Shown here one piece after another: positions 1 to 14,295 of a stretch of DNA of 64,000 bases. Origin of the DNA: Cruorifilaria tuberocauda (taxonomy: Eukaryota; Nematoda; Chromadorea; Rhabditida; Onchocercidae); contig JABVXU010000151.1 in NCBI GenBank assembly GCA_013365365.1, positions 1 through 64,000 on the forward strand. The letters are read 5' to 3'. Below the pieces are notes generated by a model, which did not search any database, was not told the DNA's origin, and saw only the letters and a program-made list of their open reading frames with translations. The position numbers and the translations under genes were made by a program. How positions within the stretch are numbered: the stretch's first letter is position 1; the number at the start of each line of letters is the position of its first letter.

Positions 1-3000
1 TGATTTGAATTCCATTATTTGTTTTACTTACTTCTTCTCCCAACATACAGCTTATAGTGTTTTATTTTATTTGATATAAAGCTGTATTTAATGTTATTTC
101 TATTTCAAAGACTTCACACTTTTTGTTTTCTTTGATAACGTAAAATTGTCTTTAAGAATTTCTCGCAAATAAACAGTCGAAGGTTTTATAGACAGATTTA
201 AAAATTTGAGCTAATGAAATGAGAGTGCAGAATTTCTGTTAAATAAGTTGAGTGAGAATTTATGACACATCCATATGCATGCAGAAATGATGTAGCGCAA
301 TTTAACAAACAATTGGAGTGCTTGCGAAATAAATGATTAAACATCTTCTCGATATAATTGGTTTCAATACATTGATATCAGCAATGCGCTCATATTAACT
401 GAGTTCATGATCTTTATATTTTTATATCAATGAAAATGTAGGTTTTCTTTTACTCGCTCATATATGTTTTGGTAATCTTACTTTAACTCATCCACTCATG
501 TTTCAAACTAAGTAATACATGCGCATCGTGTTCCTTTTCTTGGGAACTAATCATTCCATTCCATTACATATACATTAATATTTTCAGAAGTTGTCATTTA
601 TTATTATTTGTTTTTATATCACTGAGTTTCTGTAAATGATCAATTTCTAATTGATAAACTATTCAACTCCTTTTGCTCTATTTTTAATATCTGAAATACG
701 GCAAAGATCATTTTTGAAATAAAGTCTCATATAGTCAATGTTTGTATTTTCTGTGATATTATTGGAAATGTTTGAAATTATCTTGGAGATATTTTTTTAT
801 CAATAAAACATATGAGAAGAAAGAAAAAGAACAAGAGAATAATGTGATATTTTTCCTCATTAAAAGAAAATCATTTAATGTAACTAAAATCAGCTTTATA
901 TAACATTATATTAATAAACATTTTCCAGTATCATAGTTCTTTTCTCAAACTTATACTGAACTCACTAAAAACTTTGAAAAATTAATTTAATCTTATTTAT
1001 CATATCGATTTTGAGAGATTATTATATTAAGGATAGAAAATAACGAAAAATGAATAAAGAGATTAATGAGACAATCAAATTGATGTATTTGTGAATACGT
1101 AAAAGAGAGAGATAAAGAATATTGTACTGGAAGCTTCAACCAATAATTTCTTCACCAAGAAAAGTTTGCTGCAATGTTTAATTAGAATCTTAGCAATTTT
1201 TATTAGAATAAGTGGAATGATAAAAATTCAGAATTTGATCACCATTAAAAAAGGAAAAACCGGTGGAGATTTAAGAGTGACCATTGTCTCAAAAAGTTGA
1301 ACAAGACAAGAAAATAAGCATGGTATCTAGACATTGCGGCATCCTTCATCTTTCCTTTTCTTTCTCACGTCGACATCAATAGCTTATCGATTTATTTCCA
1401 TTGCATGGCATTAAATTTCAACAATGTCAACTTCATTTCATTCTGCCGACTTTTTCTGAAGTGAAGAGCTGAAGGGCTGAAAGCACCGTCAAAGCGTAAC
1501 ACTCTGTTCTCTGCACAGGTCATTGTTTATTCATAAATTTGGAAGCGATCGAACTGAAGAAAACCGAGAAATTGTTATAAAGAAGTAATTTAAGAAAAGT
1601 TCCATATAAGAGAACTCTTAGTGAATTCCGATGGTAACACTCAATTAGGTCTGTAATGATCTGTGCCGCAATAATTCATAAAACGAAGTAATTTACATTT
1701 TAGATTTTAGAAGTTTAGTAAACAGGAATGTGAAGCTGGAAAGGGAGGAGAAGGAGAAGAGAAAAATATAAAAATAAAAGGAACAGATGTTGGTTATATT
1801 ACATTGTTAATGGCTATCTTTTAAAATAAAAGTGAAATTGTAGGAAGGTTTAAATCCGAGGGATCACTGAAAGATAATATAACGCTTCCGATACTTCCGT
1901 TGTTTGGTACTTCGCTATCAGACTTAAAACCGAAATGAAATGAGGGATGACGATAGCACGAAGTGCAATATTTCTGGTAAAATTTTAGATAAACAGAAAT
2001 AAAATATTGGGCAGGGAACAAAGGACCTATCCTGCAATAATATATTTTCAAACAACGATGTCCAGTTATTCGAAATCCTCTCAGCGATGGTAAAATTATG
2101 ATATTAATGGTTACCATTAAGTAAGGAAAATTTCGCTTTTATTCCAATTCGGAAATATCAGTGAATGAATCTTTATTAATAATTAAAACTGTTAATTCTA
2201 CAATCAAAAGAAGTGTCCAATTTGTGACAAGTTCAAGTTGACAATATCCATAAGCTTTACATATATTCTAATGAAGAAGACTTTATTCTACAATAATGAT
2301 TACAAATGATGCACCATTAGACACTTTGTATATCGTGGAACTAAGAGTCTACGAATTTTATAGTTTGGCCAGTTAATCATTATTCCACATATAAATTTCT
2401 TAGAAGGAATGCAGTAGTGCTATTAAATACATAGGTTGAGAAACATGCCCTGAGTTCATGTTTCCGAACCTCAACTACTTAGGAATAAAGTGATTTTTCT
2501 ACTGATGAAGTTTGCAGACAAAAAACAATAAATTTTATTTGCTCCTGCGAAATCTCCCAACGTCATTATACTTAAATATATGAGATCAATTGAACTAAAA
2601 TATTATGCTTTATCAATTAAATCTTTGAGAATCTTGAGATATAGCCTGAATATATTGATGAGAATAGAAACTTCCGCTGGTTAGATGTTAATATTAGTAA
2701 GTTATTTCAAGTGACAGGCACTTCTTCCTTAACATACGTAAAGTCCTTTAGATCTTCATTGACAACTACAACTACTTTCCACTATTTTTTTGCATTCGAA
2801 TACTTTTTTCCGTAATTTTTTTTTTCGGAGGAAAAAAACTTCTGATTGATCTAGTTGCTCAAATTGGAGCCAATGAACTGCTGCTATCGTCTGAATATAA
2901 TGTCAATGTTTGGCGTTTTTTCACCGCATACCATGAAAAATTTCTATGTAATGCAGAAAACGAAGAAAATTGTTGATTATGAGTAAAAAATTGTTAAAGC

Positions 3001-3641
3001 AGCAGCTGAGATGCTTATCGCACTTCCTCTTCGTCTTGTAAAACTAGTCTAGTACAGCTCGCTTTCGGAAAAATTTCAAACCAAATCAATAATATGAAAC
3101 TACTTGTTGAGAAGCAGATTAATGGTACTGAATTTGCTACAATATAATATTTTTTCTCCCACAATAGCAGTTGGAATGGGTTTTTTCAAACGGAATGATG
3201 AAGTAGACTTCGGAAGAGATATTTGTTCATCTGCTCTAATTTGTAAAGTAGGCGTGAGTTAAGTCTCTTCTTTAGCAATGAGTAATTTCATGGGAAAAAG
3301 AGGAAAAAACGAGCAGCGTAACTCATTTAATAGAGATATATTATACAAGAAACTTTGATAACTGAAAAAAGAGACGATAAAAAATCTAATGAAGTAAAAC
3401 AGAAGATTGTTACGAATGTGTTCTTTATTTAAACGAATTATAAAAATTCCCAGATGTTCAAAAATTTTTAAATCCGTTGCAAGAGTTCTCCATCCATAAA
3501 ATTTCATACAGGTAAATTATGATCAGAAAGATTAATTGCAAGCTGATTTTTAAAAAATAAGAATTTTTTCAAGCATATTAATTTGCATCAAGACATTTTC
3601 TGATCGATTGCAATTCAATTATCCGAAAACAAACTTTGTCT
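1..3641. other. Gene-poor AT-rich region
   Basis: No exon chain or recognisable protein is visible on either strand. Frames are short and broken by stops. A slightly less AT-rich patch around 1320-1560 could hold promoter or untranslated sequence, but nothing in it identifies a function. A 98-codon frame on the minus strand (1821-2117) has no recognisable motif and is treated as chance. Confidence 0.5.
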
Positions 3642-5846
3642 CTATGATTCATATTTATGTAGCAGATTTCGAACCTTTGAAATATTACAACTGTTCTTGA
3701 CCGACAGAAACCACAAGTTATTTAATGCCTGCCGACTGATTTTATTCTCAACGCCAACGTAATAGTTGTTGTTGATGATATAAGGTCTCAGATGAGCTCG
3801 TTCCGATTCCGATAGTTTGAACCATTTTCCATCAGCAACTTCATTCCATTCAAACTGGCGACATACCAATCCAAAGTACTGTTGACGACATAGCTGATCC
3901 AAAACGTCCTGTCATTAAGACTTCATTCATTGTGTTATCTTAGCGGGTAAAAGAGCTGAATTCTATCGACTTCCTTCTTATAAAAACATTAAAATTTGCG
4001 GCAAACCCATTCTGTCAGTCATGTCCCAAATACTTTCACTATGCTATTGCGAGTGTATCCTTTGATTTCATTGTTGTATTGTACGACTTTAAAACGACCT
4101 ATATTGAAAAAAAATTAAAGTTTTGTCTAACAAAATTATTGCGAATGATATTTTTCTTAACAGCTCAGATATATCTGGTTTCGCAGTTCGTCAAATGTAT
4201 TTCAAAATAAAAATTTCACCTGGTCATACAGTTTTGGATTTTTTGAAAGCTGCAAATTCAATTCACGCATTAATGTGAGAGACGCGTTCGAAGGATAAAC
4301 AATCATTGGATCGAACGCATATGTCAAGCTGTGATCTGGATAACCTGCAATTAGAATACTCAAATCACTATACTTTAAGTAAAAAAGCGTTGAATTGCAC
4401 TTGATGCTTACTGTTATATTTTTACACATTGTTCATGTCGATTACATGCTTGTATATCTATAACAAAAACATATCACCGTTCTTTTTCTTTTCAATTTTA
4501 TAAGAATATATAAACCTTTAATCGGTACAATAATGTCAGCATCATCGATAAGTGTTTGATTTTGAAAGAATTCCATGGGATCACGTAACCAAACTGCATC
4601 AGTTTCAAATAAAATATATGGTAGTTCTAGCTGAAATACCTTTAAGTCAAAAATGAAATCACAGAAAATTAACATAAATTAACAGATAACCATGCAAAAC
4701 AAACCTGAGTAAGTATTAGTAAAAGTTGTGAGCGAAGAGTGAGCAAATTGATGTAGTTTTGTCGCCCCCAACTGAGTGGACTGTTGTAATCACCACGCAC
4801 TTTAACATACATGCATTTCACTTCTTTCCAATTTTTCTGGATCACTTTGCAAGCTTTTGCATCTAAACTGACAATTAACGTTTTTCGATGGATTGATGTC
4901 CGAAATGGAGCCACGTTGCACAACCAGTTTAGAGTCAAATTCAAATAGGCGCCATTGATTAAAGTAAATAATAGGAAATCGTCTGACTTCGAGTGTATTA
5001 CTCTCGCTTCACGTTTGAAATTCTGCAAAAAAATGACCAATTGACTTTCGAATAATCTGGATGGCAAACAATAGATTACTATAAAAATGTTTCATTTCAC
5101 AAAAACGTTCATTTCTCCTTTCTATAAATTTAGAATAATACTTTCTCTACAAAGTTATTGTTTGAACAATTTGAGAAATGATAAAATTACAATTATATTG
5201 ATATTGCTGTATGGCTAAAAAACCAAAACAAAAAACCCATTTACTGTAAGGCAAAAAAACAAAACAAAAACACACCATTGCCCAAAAAACAAAAAACAAA
5301 AAAGCCAAAAAGCTCTTTTCCATATCATATAAATTTAGTCAATGATGCCTTCAAAATCTTTAAATGGATTTTTATAAATCTTTAAAAGATTATTTGACTT
5401 GAGTCCCGATAAAAAATTATGTACCTCAAAAAATTTTTTGGCAATTACCGGAACCTTCTGTATCGCCGGCTCAACTAAATGAGGTTCCAAATTTTCTTCG
5501 TCTGTTCTTGGACCTAACGAGCTAGAAAAATTGTAAGATATTCGAAATTCTATTAAAAAACAGAAATTAGCAATTAAACTAAGTGTATTTATATGAATTT
5601 TGAAATATTAAAAAACACACGTGATAAGGAAGCGAAAAGAACATACGTAAAACCATTGCCTTCGTCTTCTTTTTCATTCACATTTCCAGGCGGATCCCTA
5701 GCAATCAATGGTCCATCAGAAATTTTTTTGGTTTTTATATGTGTCTGATCAGTTATACGCCTGTTATCCATCACTATCACGATCAAATGCGTCAGAAGGT
5801 ATGCCGCAAATAATTGCGCACCTCGTTGTGTCCATTTTGACAACAT
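3642..5846 (-). CDS. Nucleotide-diphospho-sugar transferase family protein (PF03407-like)
   Basis: Predicted Golgi or ER type II glycosyltransferase that moves a sugar from a nucleotide donor to an unknown acceptor. Six exons in transcription order: 5647-5846, 5425-5521, 4705-5022, 4516-4630, 4220-4344, 3642-3908. They join in frame to 373 aa. The N-terminus carries one hydrophobic segment (about residues 11-27) followed by a polar stem, as in type II transferases. The catalytic domain includes PFRTSIHRKTLIVSLD, then SPLSWGRQNYINLLTLR, and the signature ETDAVWLRDP at 214-223, which corresponds to the acidic DxD-like metal and nucleotide-sugar site of the family. FDPMIVYP follows. The start is the first ATG of the membrane-anchor exon. 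Intron 2 contains a long A/C low-complexity tract. Family assignment is strong; substrate and orthologue are not known. Confidence 0.8.
5218..5320. repeat. Low-complexity (CAAAA)n-like tract in an intron
   Basis: About 100 bp of near-pure A/C on the plus strand (runs such as aaaaccaaaacaaaaaacc and caaaaaacaaaaaacaaaaa). It lies inside intron 2 of the glycosyltransferase gene. In the transcript it would read as a T/G-rich stretch. No unit is perfectly repeated, so it is better called low complexity than a microsatellite. Confidence 0.7.
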
Positions 5847-7781
5847 CTGGCGTCAGTACATCCTTCTCATCTGTAACTAAGTTTTACAAAATGTTGTTAC
5901 AGATATGATGTAACACGTTTTAGGAAATGAAAAAATAAAATGACAGAAATATGATGCAATGTGTTCCAACACGGAAATACAACTTTCATTAAAGGCAGAA
6001 GAGAAATTTTGCAAAAATTAACTTCATAACTGTTTAAATTATAATAATCTTGTTTATTTGGCTTTTCAACTTTTGAATTCTGATGATAACTAAAAGAGAC
6101 ATGGAAAGAAAATTATTTCTTCTATATATTATCTTTACTTCTTTTTTAAAAATCTACTAATCCACAAAATTTCAATAGCCTCAAAGTATTTCGATCGTTA
6201 TATGTATTTTTGATATTTGAGCGATAAGTAGTCAAACTCTTAGGTCAATCTTGATGTCGCAATGGAAAGTTATTCGATAATGTCTACAACATTTTAAATT
6301 GCTATCTCTATAACAGAAGAATAAGGAAATAGGCAGAGTTGCATACAAAAGAGTTAACAGTATGAAAACTGACCGGAAGTAGTTTTTGTTTATCCAAAAA
6401 ATTTCTATTCTATTTCAGAAAAATAAGAATTCCAGAATTCTTTAGCTTCGTGTAAATGTTTTCATAAAAAAAACAAATATTTCTATCATTTGATATATCC
6501 TCTACTAATTGTGATTGTACAATAATCAATAGTGAACTTGTTGTCCTAAGCGTTGAATCTGCCAACGAGGTCAAGTTATGGGAGATATCGAACAATAACA
6601 ATAAATATAAGAATCATTTCTGCGGACAATTATGCATATGATTAGCATACATCTTGAACAAACGAAATATTCAAATATATCATTTCTGAAACCTGAATTG
6701 CTTCGAATATTAAAAAGTTCAAAAGCTAAGAAAGTTGTAAATGAAAAGGAATGAAAAAAAGGTATCGGAAATAATTTTTTTTTAATGCAATTAGCAGTCA
6801 TGTTTCTCATAGTTGCTTCTGAAGAGCATCTTACTTTGGAATACATTTTAAGCACAATGAAACAGATTTATTGGAAACAGTTCTTTCGAATTGCTTATAC
6901 TGATCATTGAAACAAACCTCGTTTAAGGCAGCAATGTCTTAAATACATATCAAACAAAAACTATTTTAACACATTTTGTAATGACCATATTCTTAATAAA
7001 AAATCATCTTTAAATAAATCCAAGAAGATGAATATAATTTTACTTTTTAAATAACAGCTTAAACTGTTCTGACTGCTACGGAATATTTGATTAGATTCTT
7101 GAGATTAATCTAATAACTACAAATAATGAAGATAATCACATGTAAATATATCGATATGTAAATAAAGTTAACCATAATATCAAAAAAGAAATAAAACTGT
7201 ATTGTGATCTTTTACCAAAGCGTTATCCTCTGTCACTTGATAATCTTACGTGCAACAATGAAGCTATATGTGATCTCACATAAATAAATAAATGAAGCAG
7301 TTGCACCAGGAAGTTTTTCAGTGTTCCGCAGTAATTAAAATCTGAGATTTCTCGAAAATGGAGTTTGATAAGTTTTGCTAACAAAATGAGAAGTATTTTG
7401 TCTCTCAGGTAGTTTTCCTGAATTTATTATTTGACGATTATTATGGTATCGCTGAATGAAAATTTGCTTTCGTGAAGTTTTTATTTTGATGTAAAGATCA
7501 ATATTAACGACAGTTTACATTTCTACCTGAATCAAACTGACAGTTTCCCACTGACAGAATTATTTGCATTTCAAATCAAACAAATAGAAGAGATTTGCGA
7601 TAAACGATGAGAAACACCTGTTTGATTTGAGATACAAGTATTCTATTAGAGGGAAACACAGAAATTGACAAATCAATTGAAGTGGTAGAATAATGTTAAG
7701 TGATGCGTGCTATAAAGGAAGAAATCAAGAACTTAATTTCAACATTAAATTGCAATGTGTGTGAAACATTGACCTGAATAA
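5847..7781. other. Divergent intergenic region between glycosyltransferase and PUF gene
   Basis: The two flanking genes point away from each other, so this 1.9 kb should hold both promoters and 5' untranslated sequence. No coding exon, tRNA or notable repeat was recognised. Confidence 0.5.
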
Positions 7782-10700
7782 ATGATTGAAAATGAAGGAA
7801 AACAACAAATGAACTTCTCCGCCTTTATGAAAATGATTTTTGATGGCGATTGGTTGTTAACGCAACCGAAAGGAGGACAAAGTCATCAGTGTGCAATCCG
7901 TACCCTTCTCCCGTTGCAGAAGGTAACCATCGACGATATACAACCGGTAATGATGGTGCCACAGGTAGGCGAAATTGAAATAACCAACGGAAGAGAACCA
8001 TCAACCGATCACAGTTACACATTCTTCGTCGTCAATAAAGACACACATACAATATGTGTATGTATATTTAAGTGAATGTCTGCATTTCTTTGTTCAGCAT
8101 TGGCATCATTACGATTTATACCTGAGGTAACATTTCAGGTACATTAGTCGCTTATCTGAAGTTCTTAAGATTGAAGAGAACAAAGTATGATAAGAGATAT
8201 TACTCCTTTTTCCTTACTACGAATAAGAAGAACAGTAAGTGTTGAAGGAAAAGTTTGTTTGATAGGAGAAATTAAAAATGTTGTTCCCAGCACCAGATTT
8301 TGGTCGGAAGAATGATGCAGAATGCAAATGATCAGCAATATGATCCGAAGATCAGTAAGAAAATGGGAGGAGAAACTACTATTCCACTACAACTCGTCAA
8401 AATAATTCCAATTAAAGAGCAAAAAACTGCAATAATGATTAAAATTTAAGATAATTTCATGAAATCTCTTTAAAAACTCTTACAGTAACACTTACAGTAT
8501 CCTTTTTTCCTCAAATCAGTATAAGTTAGTAAGGGAAACTGTAAAATATAGCGCGAAAATTTTCAGAAATCTCTACGTGTCAATTTCAAATGATGACTGC
8601 GATGGAAGAGATACGAGTACTGATGTGGAGCGGGGATCGCAGTGAGGGACGGGGGAGGATGACAGAGTAGTGATAATCGTTTAGCTTCCATTCCTCCTTC
8701 AACACTCACAAACCAGCTTACTCCTCACGTTCCTTCCTTTGCTGTTCTTATATCTGCCAAGATATTTTCGCAAGTATTCCTACGTGTAAATCATTTTCAA
8801 ACTCTTCCTCTCTTCATTTCTCTCTCTCTCTCTTATTTAATTTTAAATTTGAAAGAATGAATTAATTGGAAATGAAATTAAAAACAGAGGAATTTTCCGG
8901 ATGATTTCAGCTCTCATCTTCTTTTTAAAAACAGGTTCAAAAATACCATTACCCATCGACATTTAACCTTTCCTATTCCTCTCTAGTCTGGTTAAAAATT
9001 TATGTAATAAAAAAAAGGACTCAAAAAGGAAATTAAAATGAATTGTCAGAGCTATCTGAAAACTGCTCAGCAAAGATAACAAAAACGCTCAGCTCACATA
9101 CACAAATGTTGCAAGCCATAAATATACTTAATCAAGCAGCTACAGTCGCTCAATTCTTTCACGCACCATCCTGGCCCATCGCATCGGTGGATTTCCATCG
9201 TTATGGATATACAGGTAGGGCTATTTAAAAATTTTTTGGATTTAGATTAAAATATGAAAATTGGAAGTATTTTAGTGTTGTACTAGGTCGTTCCTTCACG
9301 CAATTACATCTTTTTTCAGTTTATTTCACTTCTGAGATGCAGGGAAGCCGATTCACTACTGCATTGGTCGAACCAAATGGATCGCAACAAATTCCGTCAA
9401 ATCCGGTATTGCCAGATATTATTATTTAGTTCAGCTATGCTTTCACGAAATCATTCTCAAATTAGAGTAAAATCTCATGCTTATTACGTGAATTTCAGGT
9501 GTTTTGTTATGCAGTGCTTCCGTATATCGTCCCAGTTTCAAATTCGTCTCCATCATTAGCAACTGCTGGTTCTGATGTCCACCCAAAGTACGTTTTTATA
9601 TTTTATGGAACTTTTTATGTGAATTTACGTTATATCTATTCATGGGTCTCCCCTAAAACTTTAGTTGATTATTTTAGATGTACTGTCTAAGAAGTCAAGC
9701 TCATGAAGGTCGAAAACTTTCAGGAAATCATTCAGATTAACTTAGTACTATTAGAAGTCCACGTAAAAATATTCTTTAATCTGATCGGTACATATAGTGT
9801 AAATTTACGTAAAGAGTTCCACAAAATATAAAAGCATTGTGAAAATACGTATACCGAAGTTGATAAATTCATTATTCAAATGCTAATGATAAGATGAATA
9901 TTTGGAGCATCATTTTCATTGATAAAAACTGCACCAAGATTGATGGTATAAATTTTAGCATTAGTTTGTTGCCGTTTCCGTCAACGGATGATGTATTTGT
10001 AGCGAGAGCATTCACGGAACATTTGATTGAAAGTGGGAGAATTGATGTTTATGCTATCGACAAACGTGGTTCACGGTTTTAATTTTATTTTCTTAAGACC
10101 TTTGAGATTTTTTTTGAGTATTATTTTGTTTCATTATATGATTTAACGCGAGTTATTTGACACAAAATTGAAACCTGAATAGTCTGTTAAAGATATCATA
10201 AAAAGCTTATTGTTACATCTATTGTACATATAGAATCTTGGATAAAATCAGTCTAATGATAGAATCATGATATCTCTTGTCTTTTAATTCTTCAGTATAG
10301 AATGGAATTGAGCAATTACACAGGGAAATTAATAACTAAAGGAAGTGATCTACTATGTGACTATTATTCAAGCATTATGAAGAAAAATTAGCACAAACAT
10401 TGCCCCTTTTTAAGATTTGATGAATGCACGAACAAAGTTTTGTCATTCTACGATTAATGGTGCTTTTTACCAATGCAACTGTTATCTTGTATTTAAATTG
10501 TGTTAAAGCGAATATTATTTTGCTCGTTTTAGTTTTCTCCAACCCAGAAACACCTAATTGAATTTAGATTGTTCACTCTTTTAGCTTTTTACAAAAGGTT
10601 TTTGCTGGTGGAAATATGGTTATTCGGCAGAAACTTGCTGATTATTTTCTGAAGATGGACATCTTTGTCAAACTGTGTAATAATATCTTTGCGAATTTTT

Positions 10701-12638
10701 TTATTCAAGTAAGTTTGCTTTTTGGAATCGAATTATGTTATCGAGTTAATTTCAAATTATCGAAGTTAAAAAAAAAGAAAATGGAGTTCTTTTTCTTCTG
10801 AACTTTTTAAGTCTATTTAGTAAATCGTTTGTAGATTTATCTTGTAGAAATTAATCGAAGAGGCACAAAGTGATCAGCAGGATACTATTTGTTCGTTTCT
10901 TGAAGCGAATTTAATAACATTCAGTCGCGGTCGTTACTCATGTCGGGTAGTGCAGAAAGCTTTCGAGTGCTTCGATGTCGCGAAATGCATATCACTTATA
11001 GATAAATTGGATGGTAGTGAGAAAGATCTATCATTGGACCAGAACGCGAGCCATGTCATTCAGGTTTCAAACTGAGTGAAAAAATCCATAGCATTATTTT
11101 ATACATAGCATGACGTCTATTAATGGTTTTTCCGTATCAAGGGGAATAATCCAATCTCATAAAGAATTTTTCAGAAGATTTTTTCATGCGTTCCTTTTCA
11201 TGGATACAGTAGCATTGTTAATAAGTATATGGCATCAGTAGATGTTCTAAATGAAATGGTAAAGGACAGATATGGATGTCGAGTTATTCAGCTATCAATT
11301 GAAGTAAATTTTTAAGACTTTAATATCCAAAGGATAATAGTCAATTATCTTGGAAATCTCTTATCCGTACGGCAGCAACCTTCATTCTCCAGTCGTGCAT
11401 AAAGTTTCCACTATCGATTAAATAGATGATAGCATCTTCTAATTGTTTAATTCTTGAAATATTTACATGTCTTTTTGACATGAATTTTTGAAGCTCAACT
11501 TCTGATCGTTTTTATTGGTAAAATTAATTAATGGGATAGTATAAAGCAATGAGTAAAAAAAAAAAGTGTGTTTTAGCAGAAATATTAACCAAGATAACGA
11601 CAGTATTTTTCATTATATTTAAACTTCTTTTACATCGTATTCGATTTTGCAGAAGTTGGAAGAGGAAGTTGCAAAAAATTCTAAACCTGCCACTTTACTT
11701 CTTGAGCAGCTTGTTTCTATGCTTTTAAAGGATTGTTGGTCTTATTCTACTCATCAGTATGCAAATTACGTTATTCAACACATCATAACGTCGAATACAT
11801 TGGAAAGGCATCGCAATAAGATAATATGCGAATTTCTGTAAGTTACTAATGCACTATTAAATTATTTTTGTCCATTTTAAAACGGGATTTCAAGGACCTA
11901 TTTCTTTTTTTATTGTCGTTAAGTTAGAAAATCGTGTATATTGATTTTTTCATGAATTATTTTAGAAATTCCGCAAATTGAAAATTTGCGCTGTTATGTT
12001 TTGAATTCAATTATTTAATATATTACTTCTAGGAGCAATTTACTATCAATGTCGCAAGAAAAGTATGCATCACATGTTGTTGAAAAGGCATTAAAGCATG
12101 CACCACCCAAACTTCTTCATGCAATGATGGATGAAATTTTTGATGGTTACGAATGCGACACGTACCTTTTTGGTCATTGCGCAGTACTCTGAAGAATTCT
12201 TTGTAATTAGGATATCTTGAAAGAATTCAGAATTATGATTTTCAATCATTTCTAGTTTTCCAGAAAAGGGCAGGATGCTTTGGACGTACTGCTTTTCGAC
12301 CAGTTTGGCAATTACGTCATCCAGACAATGCTCGATATAGCTGTTGAAGCAAAAGAAAACAAACGTGCGGGAAACGATTCCTGGTTCAAGCGACTATCGG
12401 AACGAATTATTAAAAGTCAACGAAAACTTATAAGATATTCATCAGGAAAAAAGATTCTGGAGAAATTGAGCGCGGTAATTTTTTTCATGCTTAATTTTCT
12501 AACATTTTCAAACTTTTTATCGGGATTTCGATTTCCTTTTCAGTTAACTTGCAGGCAGTTTCGAACAACAGGAACATTCAAGATGAAAACTTCGATCCCT
12601 CTCTAAAGTCATTAATTGTTCCAAAAAAATTTCGTTGA
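7782..12638 (+). CDS. PUF (Pumilio/FBF) family RNA-binding protein
   Basis: Cytoplasmic regulator that binds 3' UTR elements and represses or destabilises mRNAs, usually in germline or stem cells. Proposed exons: 7782-7964, 8291-8354, 9050-9214, 9320-9405, 9499-9587, 9959-10075, 10585-10708, 10848-11063, 11175-11303, 11653-11837, 12033-12161, 12264-12474, 12555-12638. They join in frame to 593 aa. Eight PUF repeats fill the C-terminal two thirds, with cores GSRFLQ, IFANFFIQ, YSCRVVQ, NASHVIQ, YGCRVIQ, YANYVIQ, YASHVVE and FGNYVIQ. From family knowledge these predict a UGUA-N-AUA-like site. The N-terminal region of roughly 200 residues is not recognised. The first two exons are the least certain: they were chosen because their phases (0 and 1) match exon 3, which has no in-frame ATG. 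The subgroup (PUF-3/11, PUF-5, PUF-8, FBF) cannot be assigned. Confidence 0.85.
8812..8838 (+). repeat. Short CT-rich microsatellite
   Basis: A short run of tctctctctctc in intron 2 of the PUF gene model. It follows a patch with several G runs at 8620-8660. No function is apparent. Confidence 0.5.
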
Positions 12639-14295
12639 AATACTACATGCAAATGGTAGTGCAATTATTCTGTAAATATTTCTCTGAAAGAGTTGGTTTC
12701 CTTTTGTTTTACAATTTCTTTTAATGATCTCTTTACATATTCAGCAGCTGTTAACTTCGTCTTCACTATATGTCTAAATTAAATGAAGTAGCGACAGATT
12801 GTTTAGAAAGCTACTTTATCTCGTAAACTTTGATTTTTCTGTTTCATATATGGGCAAAATACTTTGATTGCATTGAGTTTCTCCTCTTTTTGTGCAAAGA
12901 ATGAATCAGTTATCAGCTAAATCTGCTTCATCCCGTCTTCATTTCTTGATTTTAGAAATAAAAATTATTACGCTGAATCTATGTGTATTTATGAAATATT
13001 TAATTTCCACTCTTATTAAAACTCAAAATTTCGTATATATAGAAAACTATATATTTTTAAATGATTGCTATTGCGTTTTTCTTATATTATGGCAAGAAAC
13101 AAAAATTTGACTAGCGTTTCTATCTAACAATTGTTTTGAATGAACTAATAGATCCGTCTCTTGATGCTCCTAAACTTTTACATTTAGTTTATTCTGAACT
13201 GGAAGATGAATTTCTATCCCAGTCAATCAGCCTAGACATGTGCGAAAACAGTAATCCTAAGGACGAGATCATATAAATTCAACCTAGAGAAGAAGTGCGA
13301 TGATGAGAAGTTTGAACTATTAGGGATTAAACAGATTAAGAAATTTCTCATTAGACTAAGCAAATATTCGTTTCTGAACCAATTTCTGAAAGGTATATAT
13401 CTTTTATATCATAGTGGACTTCTACACTTATTTAATTTCCGTCAATATTTGATATTTCATCTTTAAATTTTAACGTGCAAAGGCACTTGTGAAGCGGTCA
13501 AAATATGAAATTAATTAATGTTCATGACTGAGACGTGTATGCGAAAATGATCATATTCTTCGGATATTGATTATTCCCACACTTTTGCAAGCAATAATTT
13601 CACAAAATATTTAATCAATGAAAAAACAAGTAGAATTAGACATGAAGTATCTTGAAAGTATTTAATAAAAACAAAGATAACAATTATTGAAATGGCATTT
13701 CGAAGTATTCAGCATAAAACAAAACAAAGGTTTAAAAAAGTGGCTCGATAACCTGAAGTTTCTCCTAAACTATCGTTAACAATTTCTAAGTCATTTGCAT
13801 GAAAAATTATTCTCATTTAGTGGAAAACACTTTCACAGTAATCTCACGAAAAATAAGTGAAATAAAGGCGAAAAATCAATGCGATCTTTCCTGATTATTG
13901 TTCAATGGACAATTAATTGCTTGAAAGACTTGTAAATTTTACTTTATGAGCAGAAACTTTCCGAAAATTCGACTTCAAATTCTTTGTCGTTTTCGGAATA
14001 AGCATAATACTTGTGCAGATATAATGAATGAGTTAGAAAACTTGAATTGATAGATGAAATATAATTAGCGAATAATCGATGGCAATTGATAGCTTGACGG
14101 CAATGTCTTAAATTGTTCTCCGATTAGTGTATTTTGGAGATGATATCAAAAAATGATTTTCATAAAATTTCTCCTGCTCATCTGATTTGCTCATTGAAAT
14201 TAGCAATTTCATTTGGAAAACTTTCGATAGTTGATATTAAACTTCTGACATTATACTACTGCTGGTTTGCACCGGTGGCCTGAAATCACATTTGA
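12639..14295. other. Convergent intergenic region
   Basis: Lies between the stops of the PUF gene (+) and the four-pass membrane protein gene (-), so it should contain both 3' UTRs. An AATAAA at 12957-12962 (+) is a possible but distant poly(A) signal for the PUF gene. No coding exon was recognised. Confidence 0.45.

Noticed and set aside
1821..2117. 98-codon frame on the minus strand
   Set aside because: No motif, no signal peptide, no splice partners and ordinary AT-rich composition; best explained as chance.
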